DNA of 64,000 nucleotides from Hippasteria phrygiana (taxonomy: Eukaryota > Echinodermata > Asteroidea > Valvatida > Goniasteridae). The DNA is taken from contig JAZGUH010000057.1 of assembly GCA_037893225.1 (NCBI GenBank), positions 1,277,231 through 1,341,230 of the forward strand, written 5' to 3'. The notes beneath the pieces are model-generated. The model saw only the letters and a list, made by a program, of their open reading frames with translations. It did no database searches and was not told where the DNA came from. Shown here one piece after another: positions 20,992 to 31,260 of the stretch. Position numbers and translations under genes: made by a program. The stretch's first letter is position 1. Each line of letters starts with the position of its first letter.

Positions 20992-22555
20992 ACACAAGCT
21001 ATGGGAGAGGAAGGAGGTTGGTTTTTTGATAGGTTGTGATAGTTATAACAGTACATGTACATGGAGGAGGGAGGAGGGTTAACACTGAAAAATAGGAGCG
21101 CCACGCTCCTGTTGCAAAAATTGAAACTGATTAACTGTGCTACTTATCTTCAATCGATTTTTTGTGGAGTGTCTCATTGGAAAGCTCTTAGGCGGCTTGT
21201 CATTTGGTCCTGACCGTTCTTTCGCGAAAAGTTCGCTATAATACCGATAAGTTGGCAGTTGTTAAGGAAAGGAAAAGTCGCGAACAGCACGCCTGTGCGC
21301 AGTCGGGCGCAACGAGGTTTAATGAGCTAGCCCAACCGGGCCCTATTGTTGCCGAGAGATTACGTCTTGTGAATAAACATGAGCACGGGGAGCTATTTTA
21401 AATACTGCGTTCTGTCCGCTGACAAAACGTTGGGAACCTTGCATGTCGAAATGGCGAATTGGATGGTTTGTCGATGACGTTTACAAAAACAAACCAAGGA
21501 CGAAAGGCCAACGTACGGCGGCGAGGCGTGTTTTTTTGTGTTGTCATTGCAAAGTAGGCCTACATAAAAAGTAATTAATGACAATGTAAAGACACATTTC
21601 TGCCAGTGAATAAATTCTGTAAAAGAGAAAGCCGTATAGAAGGCTTACTGCTTTTATAAAGGTGTTATTTAAGGGAGGACGCAATATTGTTTTCCCCGTT
21701 CCCACGCGTGCAGACGGGTTCCTTACCGTTCTTCACGGGAGGCAATAAAACTGAACAACTAGGACCGGATTCTTTTTTTTAGGGATTAAACAAAACTTCT
21801 CTTTGAATCTACAGAGAGGTTGTTTTGCCTTTTTAATTGTGCTGAGCAGTCGCTCTGAAAAGTAAATAAGCCCTGATACGATCTCCGGCTTTAGCTATTG
21901 ACGTAAAATGAACGTGGTTCACAAAACAAGTCATTTTATATTCCCTCGTTTTGAAAGTATTTTCGTCAGATTTACTGCATGCACGATTTCTGCCATCGGA
22001 GTAGGCCTATCTACGTTACGACCCTTTCTCTGTTCCGTAAATTTAATTTTTTTAAATGTATATATAAAACGAAGTTCATTCATCACGCGTAGAAAAATCA
22101 CGAAAGTACACAGTGAAAGCAAACCAAGATTAAATTTTCAACACAATGCGACTTTTTTTCGAAGCCATGTTCATGCGTGGACAGTAAATATGTTCTGATT
22201 ATTGCTTTACTGATTGACAATGTTATTTTTTCCGAAGAATGTCTTACATGTAATTGGTTTTGAAACGTCTTAACGTTTAGGCAATTTAGATATTCCGTTG
22301 GGCCTAAATATTCCAGACAGAATCCACAAGACTATTAATGATATTAACGTATTTTGTTTTTACTGTGTCTATGTTTGTGAGCAGTTATGTTAATACTTCA
22401 TTGCAATCTACCCCGGGTACATATTCTTTTTCAATGGGAGGGTTTCGGTTCAGGTAAAATAAGAATTGAAGGGTTTTTTTTGCCCCTGCGAAACTTACGT
22501 GCATGTAGTCCTACACTGTCCGTTGTTTTAAATCAGTTTCCATAACAGTTAATTG
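20992..22555. other. No supported gene
   Basis: One short frame (21204-21401, + strand) contains KERKSREQHACAQSG and GPIVAERLRLVNKHEHG, which is protein-like, but it matches no family known to me and lacks splice support. The segment TTGTCATTTGGTCCTGACCG near 21198 recurs inverted near 27140-27160. Nothing else was recognised. Confidence 0.3.
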
Positions 22556-22559
22556 TATT

Positions 22560-22820
22560 ATATTTGTCGAAATATTCCCTGGAAAATGTAGTTGACAAAA
22601 ATTACATTTGCAACACTATCGTAAATATCGCAATTCTTCAGTTCTGTTGCCATGGTAATTATGTTGCCTGGGAACGGCGAGTTACTGCTCTGTCTGGTTT
22701 CATGCGCGTGGGAAATTCCCCAGTTGACTTTGAGACTTGCAACACGTGCACTACGGCTGTTTCAGTCTCGGGTCAAGTTGATGTAAGACATTTGAAGAAT
22801 GTACATAGAAGTAGTTTGTA
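22560..22820 (+). repeat. Dispersed repeat D, copy 1 (others at 25365-25600 and 33905-34145)
   Basis: Shared blocks are CTGGAAAATGTA...GACAAAAATTAC, CTGTTGCCATGGTAATTATGTTGC, a GGGAAATTCC region, CAACACGTGC and TACGGCTGTTTCAGTCTCGG. The copy at 25365-25600 is in opposite orientation. CCAAT- and CACGTG-like sites recur in the family. Termini are not defined. Confidence 0.7.
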
Positions 22821-22954
22821 GGGATGAACCTCACTGAACATAGACCTACATGCTATCAATGCACGTTATCAACAATTTCATTGAGCACATCGTAAGTTTA
22901 TCTGGTTATGGTTTTAGGCCATCAGCCTGGGGGGGGGGTTGGTCGTATATAAAC

Positions 22955-23285
22955 GAGGGGAATAATGCTCATGGTGATTTTTGGCAAGGTATGCACCCCT
23001 GTAGTTGGAAAATATTTGATGGCTTTGCAGCGGTGACAGCTTTTTGGGTGCTATCACCCTTTAAAAAAAAATGGCCGCCATCATGCTTGTTACCACATTA
23101 TGAATAATCCGGTAACAGGCATATTGGCAGCCATTTTGAAGAAAAACAATTGAAAAAGGTAATAACACCAAAAAAACTGCCACTGCTCACGCTGCAATGC
23201 TATAACACATTTTCCAACTCTAGGTGTGCATACCTTGCCAAAAATCGTTTTAAGTATTGCTCCTTTCGATCATGATACCCGTGGC
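22955..23285. mobile_element. Foldback MITE
   Basis: TTTTTGGCAAGGTATGCACC on the left pairs with GTGCATACCTTGCCAAAAA on the right. Further in, GTAGTTGGAAAAT, CTTTGCAGCG and AAAATGGCCGCCAT pair with diverged partners on the other arm. The two arms fill almost the entire element, as in foldback MITEs. No ORF is present. Confidence 0.75.
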
Positions 23286-23359
23286 CCGACGTTGATGGCC
23301 TTTTTGTAACTTTTGTTATGTGATGTATTAAAAAAATAGCCGTAGGGCAACCAAATAAG

Positions 23360-23590
23360 AAAGCAATGAACTCGTATCACGCACCAAGAGCGTGCGCGCC
23401 CCATTGTACATTTTTGTACATGTTCTGGGCCGGCCGGCCCCATACGCTATGCGTATGCACTGCACCAGATGCATAAAGTACAGTACACACACAACTGTAC
23501 ATGTACAATGTACAATGTGGGGCTGTGCATGTGCTAGCCAGCCGGCCGCCCGCACGCGGTGTATACGGTCATGCTACCGGGCGCTACATC
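23360..23590 (+). repeat. Dispersed repeat E, copy 1 (second copy at 34200-34312)
   Basis: ATCACGCACC, GTATACGG and TCATGCTACCGGGC are shared in order with 34200-34312. In both places it follows repeat D, with a foldback MITE between them here, which suggests D and E are parts of one larger element split by the MITE. Confidence 0.55.
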
Positions 23591-23598
23591 AACTCAAC

Positions 23599-23880
23599 AT
23601 GCAGCGCGCGGTGGGACTGAGGTTGCTGGCGTCACGGATGCCTTCTCGATCTCTTCAGAGTCCAGGCCTTGTGCCTATGAATTTGCAGGCAGATTTTGAG
23701 CTGTGTGTAGTTGCAAACAATGCTGCACCATCACGACGGGCTGATGAAGACAACTTGCAATGGACTCATGACACTGAAGTGTCAAGCCAAGAACCCCAAC
23801 AGATGTTACAGACCACACCACAACGTTTGTCGGCCTCTGCTCGGTTAATTATACCGGTACTACATTGTAATTGTATGGGC
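23599..23880 (+). other. Coding-like segment with arginine-rich N-terminus, unassigned
   Basis: An open frame from an ATG at about 23599 begins MQRAVGLRLLASRMPSRSLQ, an arginine-rich, acid-free start resembling a mitochondrial presequence. It continues with protein-like sequence (VANNAAPSRRADEDNLQWTH). No domain was recognised and no clear splice donor follows. It could be a first exon or chance. Confidence 0.2.
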
Positions 23881-23994
23881 ACGGACTCGTTCGTTCTTGA
23901 CAATAGGAGTTGTGGTTATCATGACACTTCCAATTATTTTACCATTCCATTTTACTATTTCGAAGCCTTCTGTTATTATCAGGATTATCACTAG

Positions 23995-25364
23995 TAAACA
24001 ATCATTTCTTTATGATTTTGACTTTGGCTTTACGTATACAACCTTGCTGAAAAAGAATTTGAAACTAAATGAAAGTGTGAACATGATTTCTGATATATGA
24101 TTTGCTGAACGATGTACTTTTGCCAAATTTCTTTGTTGAGCTTAAAACATATCCAGTTAATGTTTGCTTCGTTTATGAAGATTTTAATGTGTCGACATTT
24201 TAGCATTAAAACAACCTAAGTCTGATAATAAAACAGACAATGGTAAGTTATCTTCCCTTGTGATTCAGTAAAGTGTGTACTGTATATTAAATACATATCA
24301 AGTGAACCCTGACAATGTGATTATTCCATTTTTCACAATACCCCACTAGTTGCACAGATTTAAAACTCCCAAAACTGCAGTACCAGAGGCAAACCTGAGT
24401 AATACAAATTATACTCGGACGATTTATGTTACTTTAACATCTGCAACCATTCTTACTTTCTTTGATTAAATTATGAACGTGGTAATTAAAAAAAAATCGA
24501 AAATTCCTTCCTAAGTCTAAGTTGTGCACACTAAACAGCCGTTGGCAACTTAACTCCAAACAATCGTCTTGGCGCGTCAAAAGAAAGACGTAGGCAGTTT
24601 GGCTCATAGCCAAGAATACGTGTAGAAACTCTTCCCAGCACAAACAGTCAAGTCGTTATGACGACGACATTACTTCACCAATACTGTGTTATAACAATGT
24701 TAAGAATAATAATTAGAAGTATACCCTTTAAAAATAAATGTTTTCGGCTCCGATTAAAACATTCGAAATTCATTAATAGGTCCATTTCTCAAATAACCTT
24801 GAAGTCTTCCTCAGATTTTTAGTCTTCCACAGTTTATTACCTTCAAAAACAATAACTAAGCATAAGTCCAGTAAACTTACCCCTCCCTAAAATGAAGACC
24901 AGGACTTTTCAAAAGTATTTTATTAACAAGTGTAATGTACATTTATATTTAGCCTAAGAATATAATGGCCGTATACCGAATAGATGAGAACAATTAATGC
25001 ATATTTCCTCCCAAATCAGAAAACCAAAAATATATTTCACCCTTAAATCTTTGAAGTTTGTTCTTTTTCTGTAACTAGAACGGCAAAGCTGACATGACTC
25101 GCTGCTAAAGGCGGGAGCCCCACACCAATAGGTCTATTCATCCAATCCCGAATTTCATTCTATCCAGTTTAATATAACAAAACACATTTGAAATATTTGG
25201 CGTGAGATTGGGTAAGGTAAAAGGGCATCGAGGAGTGTCTGCTTTTTATAAAATCTTCATAAACGAATCAAAACATTACTGGATGAGCTAAACGTAGTGT
25301 ACACGATTGGTAATCCTCAAATTAATTTTTTTATCAACATATGCACTACCATCCTGATTAATGC
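23995..25364. other. No gene recognised
   Basis: AT-rich sequence with no recognisable domain, RNA or transposon termini. Confidence 0.4.
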
Positions 25365-25600
25365 CCATGCGTGAACTTGACCAGAGACTTAAACAGCCGC
25401 TGTGCATGCACACCTTCCACATGTTGCAAGGCTTGGGGAATTCCCACCACGTGCACGTGCGGCGCAAGTAGGTCTACCCTACATCAGACCAATCAGAACG
25501 GCGCGCGCACGGTATCAATGCAACAGAATTGCCAGGGCAACAAACCAGAAGAATTACAATTTCTGCTACTGCAGTGTTGCCAACTATTTTTTGTAAACTA
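25365..25600 (-). repeat. Dispersed repeat D, copy 2 (inverted)
   Basis: It contains the complements of the repeat D blocks: ACTTGACCAGAGACTTAAAC, GGGAATTCCCACCACGTGCA and AATTGCCAGGGCAACA. Orientation is opposite to the copies at 22560 and 33905. Confidence 0.7.
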
Positions 25601-25609
25601 TTTTTGCTG

Positions 25610-27250
25610 AGAATATTTATGAAATTTAGACAAATATAATACAACTTGTAGGCTTACTTAACCCCTTCCCCACCTAAACACGGAAAACCCAGCGGTATTT
25701 TGAAAAAAACATTTTTATCTCGGGATCGAAAACATTATTTTTCCCATTGTATTATAAATAACTGTCATCTATTCAAAACGTTGCTGTGTAGAATTCACCA
25801 CGGCAAACCCTCTTCCCCTTTCTGTCCACCAAAACCGTTAATGGCACGTAACTTTAAAACACAAACACACACAAAACCAAAATTATACACCGGCAAACAG
25901 GCAAAAACCCAAGAAAAAACTAAGGGTTAAGAAAACGGAGATCAAAACAAACGTATAATACCCAATGATCGTTCAGGGGTGGGATTGGCAAAAAATTTAA
26001 AATCCACGAAAAATCCACGAGGACCCCAGATCAAGATATATTATTTGCCTAAAAAGGCACCCCATTAAAATATCCATTATTGGTCTACATCCACTTTTAC
26101 TGGTAAACCCCCCTTTTTGAAAACACCTCAGGAATTCCAGATTGCAAAAGAGATTCTTTAAAAATTCGAAAATCCCGAAAAAAAATCCTGACAAATCTCA
26201 CACCTGTTCGTTACACTGAAAGTTATTGCACGCCGGCCAATCGTGAGAACATCATTTTTGGAGGAATAATCAATGGCTGTATAACTAGTACACTGGACGG
26301 CAATCAGCGTAAGCTTCGCAAGTACCTTCAAATTCTTATTTTGCCCATAATTTATGGGGTAGAATGCAACAGACGTCCACAAAATTGCACCACGAAAATA
26401 CAAAAAAAATATTGAAAGCTTAATCAAAAACTAAATATTTTCACATTAGTTTATACAAAATCTTTTAGCTGCATATTAGGGAAAATATCGCTGAAATTCC
26501 TCAACCATTTTCGGCATGAGTAGTTTTTGTTGTTCTAGTCTTGTTATCCAGAGCAAAGTAACTTGTGTGCAGCCCCTTGTCTTATTTTGAATTATGCATT
26601 TATTTTTGACGACAATGCCGGGGTCTTCGTGTCTTCCAAACCATCGGCACACCTGCTTGGAAAAAGGGAACAAATAGTCAATTATAATACACAAGTCTGA
26701 TGCTGGCGATAATCTCAACAATAGAGCAAAGTCGCTGACTAAAAAATAATACATGTACCATTAAAAAGGCCGGCAGTTCCGAACTCTGATTGGCACAAAT
26801 TGGAGTAACAATGGAGGACTCTCAATACGAGCCAGCCGTTCCGATCGCGGTTTGGCCGGTCTTTCGAGTTTTACATTGATGTTTTAATAGCCGACCGATC
26901 AATGCTGCCTATCGTCCCGACCGCGGTTTGGCCAGCTTTTTCAGTTTACATTGATATTTAAATGACCAAACGAGTATTTGAATACACCGTTCTGATCGTG
27001 CAAGAACGGAATATGCATGACTTCTAATTTACATACACCGTTCTGGTCGCATACTGTCGGTGTTGTCAAGGGCTCTTTTGTTAAGGAAGGATTAAAAAAG
27101 CTCGCTGTTTCGAGCGAACTGGACGCGTGAATAACGGTCAGGACCAAATGACAAGCCGCCTTATCTAATGCTAACAAATTAGAAATTCAATTTGAAAATG
27201 TATTTTTTTTGGTGTGCCAAGGCCAAAAAGCATGGACACCGCAACTAACA
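25610..27250. other. No supported gene; two short GTTTGGCC repeats
   Basis: CGATCGCGGTTTGGCCGGTC and CGACCGCGGTTTGGCCAGCT, 26840-26940, form an imperfect tandem pair each followed by TTTACATTGATNTTT. Similar sequence recurs inverted at 33600-33770. No exon could be recognised between here and the TIR exon. Confidence 0.4.
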
Positions 27251-27360
27251 AAGACAACACAATTATATAAGGCAACAACTGGAGGGGCTATCCCCAGTCC
27301 CCTGTATATATATAGATTTGCATAGCGGCTTGTGCACGAAGCTTGAAGTTATAAGTCTGA

Positions 27361-27370
27361 CAGTACCTTC
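27361..27370 (-). other. Splice donor of the TIR exon
   Basis: GAAG followed by GTACTG. Downstream of it the open frame loses family-like content (RLITSSFVHKPLCKS), consistent with intron read-through. Confidence 0.6.
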
Positions 27371-28011
27371 GGTCATGTCTACATATCCTATGCTCGTTGT
27401 CTTGAAAACGTGGCCAGATCTGACTGGGGCTGCAGGTGCTCTATCGGCAGGGGCAGGCATCATCGTTTCGTAGGTATCCTCAGGTGGAAAGTAAGTGTTC
27501 TCCAGTCGGTTATCGTCCCCTTTCACACCCACCATTTCAATATAGTCACTCTGGATAAAGTCCTCACCCTCGTTCATTGTGATGTACGTGTCCTCCATCT
27601 CCCCATGCCTCCGCTGCTGTTTCTCGTCGTTGGCATCGTGAAGGACCTTCAAGACCACTTTGCTTATCTCACTGCTCCCCGCCACCGCCTCTACCTGGTA
27701 CCAGTCTTTGGAAGAGGGGATCTTCTCCAGGAGTTCCTCCATGTCTGCGTCGTCCACACCACAGATCAGCCCCACCACCTTGTGGACATAGTCCTGCATC
27801 TTCGGCGTGCATTTTTGGAGGAAGCGGGGTGAGATGATCACAACAGTGACCAGCGACTCCTGGATGTTCTGCAGGGTGCTGAGGTGGCTGGGGAACTCTG
27901 TGATGTCCTCTGAGTTCTGCTGGATTTCAAAGTCCTTAAAGATGTCAAAGAGGTACTCACACCACTGGATGGTGTCCGCGGTGTACAAGATGGTCAGATC
28001 ATATGGATCAC
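27367..28011 (-). CDS. PIK3AP1-like: Internal exon of a BCAP/BANK1-like PI3K adaptor: TIR domain plus four YxxM motifs
   Basis: This is the only convincing host gene segment. It reads DPYDLTILYTADTIQWCEYL, the first strand and helix of the TIR-like domain of BCAP (PIK3AP1) and BANK1. The later KVVGLICGVDD and IPSSKDWYQVEA match the conserved LLCGV...W-W-E block of that family. The TIR-like part covers about residues 1-118. The tail (about 130-214) carries YITM, YIEM, YETM and YVDM, the consensus for PI3K p85 SH2 binding once phosphorylated. An acceptor (TTTTGTGTTGCAG, ending at 28012) and a donor (GAAG then GTACTG, intron from 27366) delimit 645 nt. The exon begins by completing a codon with two bases and ends one base into the next, so both introns are phase 1. 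BCAP in vertebrates links B-cell and Toll receptors to PI3K; that role here is inferred. Neighbouring exons were not found in the window. The DBB domain that follows TIR in vertebrates is not in this exon. Confidence 0.85.
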
Positions 28012-28024
28012 CTGCAACACAAAA
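28012..28024 (-). other. Splice acceptor of the TIR exon
   Basis: TTTTGTGTTGCAG immediately precedes the first codon bases of the exon. The reading frame is open through the junction into DPYDLTILYT, the expected start of the domain. Confidence 0.75.
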
Positions 28025-28047
28025 TTAACAAATCAAAAAATTAGCTG

Positions 28048-28087
28048 GCCTGACGTTTCGAACTTAAGCAAGTTCTTTCTCAAAGGT
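28048..28087 (-). ncRNA. Hammerhead-like Penelope end fragment, in the intron
   Basis: On the - strand, an ACCT segment, TTGAGAA, a 6-bp stem GAACTT/AAGTTC with a GCTT loop, then GAAACGTC and AGGC. It matches the fuller copies at 58102 and 45597. Strand I is shortened to three pairs here. It is a short fragment of a Penelope-like element about 36 nt upstream of the TIR exon's acceptor. Activity is doubtful because two core positions differ from the hammerhead consensus. Confidence 0.4.
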
Positions 28088-28245
28088 GAATGACAAAATT
28101 AACAAAAGAGAAAACAAAATTACCCCTACCTGTCCTCTCCTAAGTGTTTCAAAACGGGTTCCCAAAATATTGATTAGCTAAAGGGGCCATCCATTTTCAC
28201 GAGCGTACAAATTGTACACTAGAGGAGGGGTTGAGGGGGCCATGT

Positions 28246-29710
28246 CACTATGCATTTCAACACCGTGAAAATGCAGTTTCCCCCTTAAACCACCGTGAAT
28301 TTTTTTTATACTGCAGTTTAAGCCCATTTTCACGGTGCGAAGTTGGCCAGATTGACTGAGAATAAGTTTACTGCAGTTTCACGGCGTTTTTACATCAGCC
28401 TCCTCCAGGCCCAGGGTTCTATTGTTATTCATAACGGTACACCATGTCCAACTAATCCACCGGAGAAGGTGTAAAAACGGCAGATTTACGATCTGAGAGT
28501 TTACAAGATTAGAAATTTTAATATCACGCCAAGCACACACCACCATACACGCAAATATTTTGAGTGAACATGCAAAATCTTGACAAGAAGCCTCCATTTC
28601 CGATGAATATGTGATCAAAATGGTCACAAACCGTAACGCAGAACGTGTGGAAGCCTTGCCATGTACCGTGCTCTGTACGAGTTCCGTGCCGTAACGTGCT
28701 GCGCTGGGCCGGCGCGTGCACGCACACCTGTGATTTCCATGCCACATGAAATCGTCTGGTTTTCGCTTGCAACATCGATGCCATACATTGTACGTACGTG
28801 TACGATCGCGTATTGTTGTTTTGCAAACGGCACCACCGGGAAAAAGGTTGCCAAATTTTGCGTTGCGGTCGGACCGTCATGGCAGAAAAGTCAAAGGTCT
28901 GCTTTTTCTTACTGAAAAAAACTTGCCTTGAACATGGAGGAGTCTATATCCTTCCTCCATGCCTTGACTAAGGTTTTGAGTCCGACAAAAATGTGGAATA
29001 TTATGGCCAACATGCATAACACTCATCGGTGCTGCAGAAAAGGAAGGCCAGGTTTAAATAGCAGAAATTTTCTTTCTCAATGTTTGTTCGGCATTTTTAC
29101 AATGTCAAATTCGACTTCGTTTTTTTTTTTTTATTATGTAGTCTTTGCGGCGCGGCGGGAACCAAACAAACATCGTAGCCCTTGGTGCGCGGCGGGAACA
29201 AGACTATTATCGCTGCATGATGCATGCGTGATAATGACGCACGATGATCTGATGTACTGTCGGGAGAAAATACGTTTTTTCCTGAATAATGAAGAATGCA
29301 AACGAACAAAATAATACGGACAGCAGAATTGTTATCGAGCGTTTTTGACGTAAAAGGTTGTCGAAAAATGTTTTCATGAAACTTTTTTAATACACATGTA
29401 ACTTGTTGATAATAACTTTATGGTCGGGCCATTAAAATAGGTAAGCAAAAATATTATTCATGTCTTTTTAAAGTTATATTTTGTATCTCTTTGTGTATTT
29501 ATTTATTTGTACATGTATGTATTTATTTTTTACTTGTTTAAATAACATTTCCAAGAATGCAAGAATACCCAGTGAACATCTGGGCTAGTGCCTAAACTGA
29601 AGTTTACTTTGGGAATTTTTTTGGGGGGAAAACAAAGTGCAAATATGAAAGAATGAAATCATGCAAAGATTACCTTAAAATGTCTTTTAAAAAATACAAA
29701 TTGTACAAAC
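28246..29710 (+). repeat. Left inverted arm of the 28.2-36.6 kb element
   Basis: Homologous blocks in order: TTCAACACCGTGAAA, the GC-rich part with CATGCCACATGAAATCGTC and CGGACCGTCATG (28660-28880), GGCGCGGCGGGAACC with a partner near 35490, and ACTGAAGTTTACTTTGGGAA with a partner near 35040. Short frames inside show no domain. Confidence 0.7.
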
Positions 29711-29989
29711 AAAAATATTTAACTTATCTCTGTTATTGTATTATTAGCATTGTATTTTATATCATTAGAAAGCTGTTCATTTTCCTTTAAAATGATCATA
29801 CATTTGTGGGATGAGCAGCACAGTTGATTATATAGGTGCATGGATCCCATGCTAGTGATATGTACAGAATTTTCCTGTGAACGTCAGTGTTTTCTCCTGT
29901 TGGAATTGACTCTATTGTCTTGAGTTGTTTTTGGTGTCTATTCCAAGGATTAGTATGCCATGTTTATCCAACGTTTGAAGCAAGATATA

Positions 29990-30140
29990 GGACAGATCGA
30001 TCCCCCCCTCTTTTTGTGTTGGTCATTGTGTTCCCGGAATCTCATGAAAATTCCTTTCAGATGTTCGTGGGAGGGATGTGTTAGGTAACAATAGACTGGA
30101 GTGTGTATAGGGTATGGGGGGGGGGGGGGGGGTAGCCCTT
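29990..30140 (+). repeat. Poly(C)/GGTAACAATAG dispersed repeat, copy
   Basis: It shares TTGTGTTGGTCATTGTGTTC, CCCGGAATCTCA, GGTAACAATAGACTGGAGTG and GTATAGGGTA with 63005-63110 and, within the hAT-like copies, with 19980-20070 and 49440-49545. This copy ends in a 17-base G run. Confidence 0.75.
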
Positions 30141-31019
30141 GGTCCCATCTTACTGGGTATATGTGTATATATACAATACTAGGTGAATAAAGTGTGACAC
30201 ACATGGCAAAAAATTAAACGTTTTCAGGAACAATGCAGAATCTTTTATTTCAATGTTCATCCCTCAAGCAAGCTACTTTAAAGGGGTAAAGATAGTTTGT
30301 CACAAGGAAGTCCACTTTTCTAGCTTTCAAATGTATGTAGTTGCACTTGTAACGTATGTAACATGGTGTCTTTTAGGTGTCTGGCATCACACAAAGAGTA
30401 AGTTCCCTTTGACTTTGTATCATGTAGGTACATGTCTCACTATGATCAGACCAAGTACAAACAAGAAAAATATTCTGATTTTTTTTTAAAGTTTGAGTTA
30501 CATGAGCAAGTAAAAAGGACACCGTTACATACGTTTGCAGCACATATTAAAGTTAATTAAAGTTTTTTATCCAGGTGGTTTTACAAGAACAATCTTCTAT
30601 ATTTTAAAGGGAAAGTTTGTTTATGATAAACACGATGTTTAACGACATTTATTAAAATCCCATTTTCAACGAAAAACTGTTGTTAACATCATTTATTTAA
30701 CATTTGTAACAAGGACACCGAACCAGAACACAATACATGTACATGTATTAACAATTTCTGTTTTTGTCATCACTCTGTACTGTACTATTCAAACTTATTC
30801 AGTTCAACTCCATTCAATTCAACTCCAATTTAGTTAAGTCAATTCAAGTTAATTAAATTAATTATTAATTAAATTAATTTAAAAAGGCAAGAAAATTTGT
30901 GAGGTCAGCTGAACAAAAAATTTAATTCTATGTATTATTATTCAAAATTTTACTGCAATAAAACTTGCACTTGCTGGAAAACCTTGTGCTTGCATTCCAT
31001 TAATGTGCCTATCAATCCC

Positions 31020-31260
31020 ACTCTCCCTCCCCCCCCCCCCCCCCCCCCCCCCCCCCCAGGCTGCCCCAGGTCTTACAAAATGTATGTGGGGTTTGGTCAT
31101 GTTTTTCAAGCACCAGGGTGGGGATTTTGGTCACTCATTTTTCCATTGTTTCCCCATCATCAGAAGTTAAAACCATGAGGTGGGGATGCCCCAACCATGT
31201 ATGTCGGGGATTGTATCTAAAATTTTGCCTCAGGGGTGGGGATTGTCACTTCAAAAATAC
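31020..31260 (+). repeat. Poly(C)-CAGGCTGCCCC dispersed repeat, copy 1
   Basis: A C run (31031-31058) is followed by CAGGCTGCCCC and AGGGTGGGGATTTTGGTCA. A second copy is at 52685-52810. Both are preceded by GCCTATCAAT. Confidence 0.75.

Noticed and set aside
27410..27832. 140-codon open frame on the + strand
   Set aside because: It is antisense to the TIR/YxxM exon, which has clear family signatures and splice sites.
28624..28854. Possible transposase in the arms of the 28.2-36.6 kb element
   Set aside because: The frame is short, without DDE-type motifs, and its counterpart in the other arm is not open.
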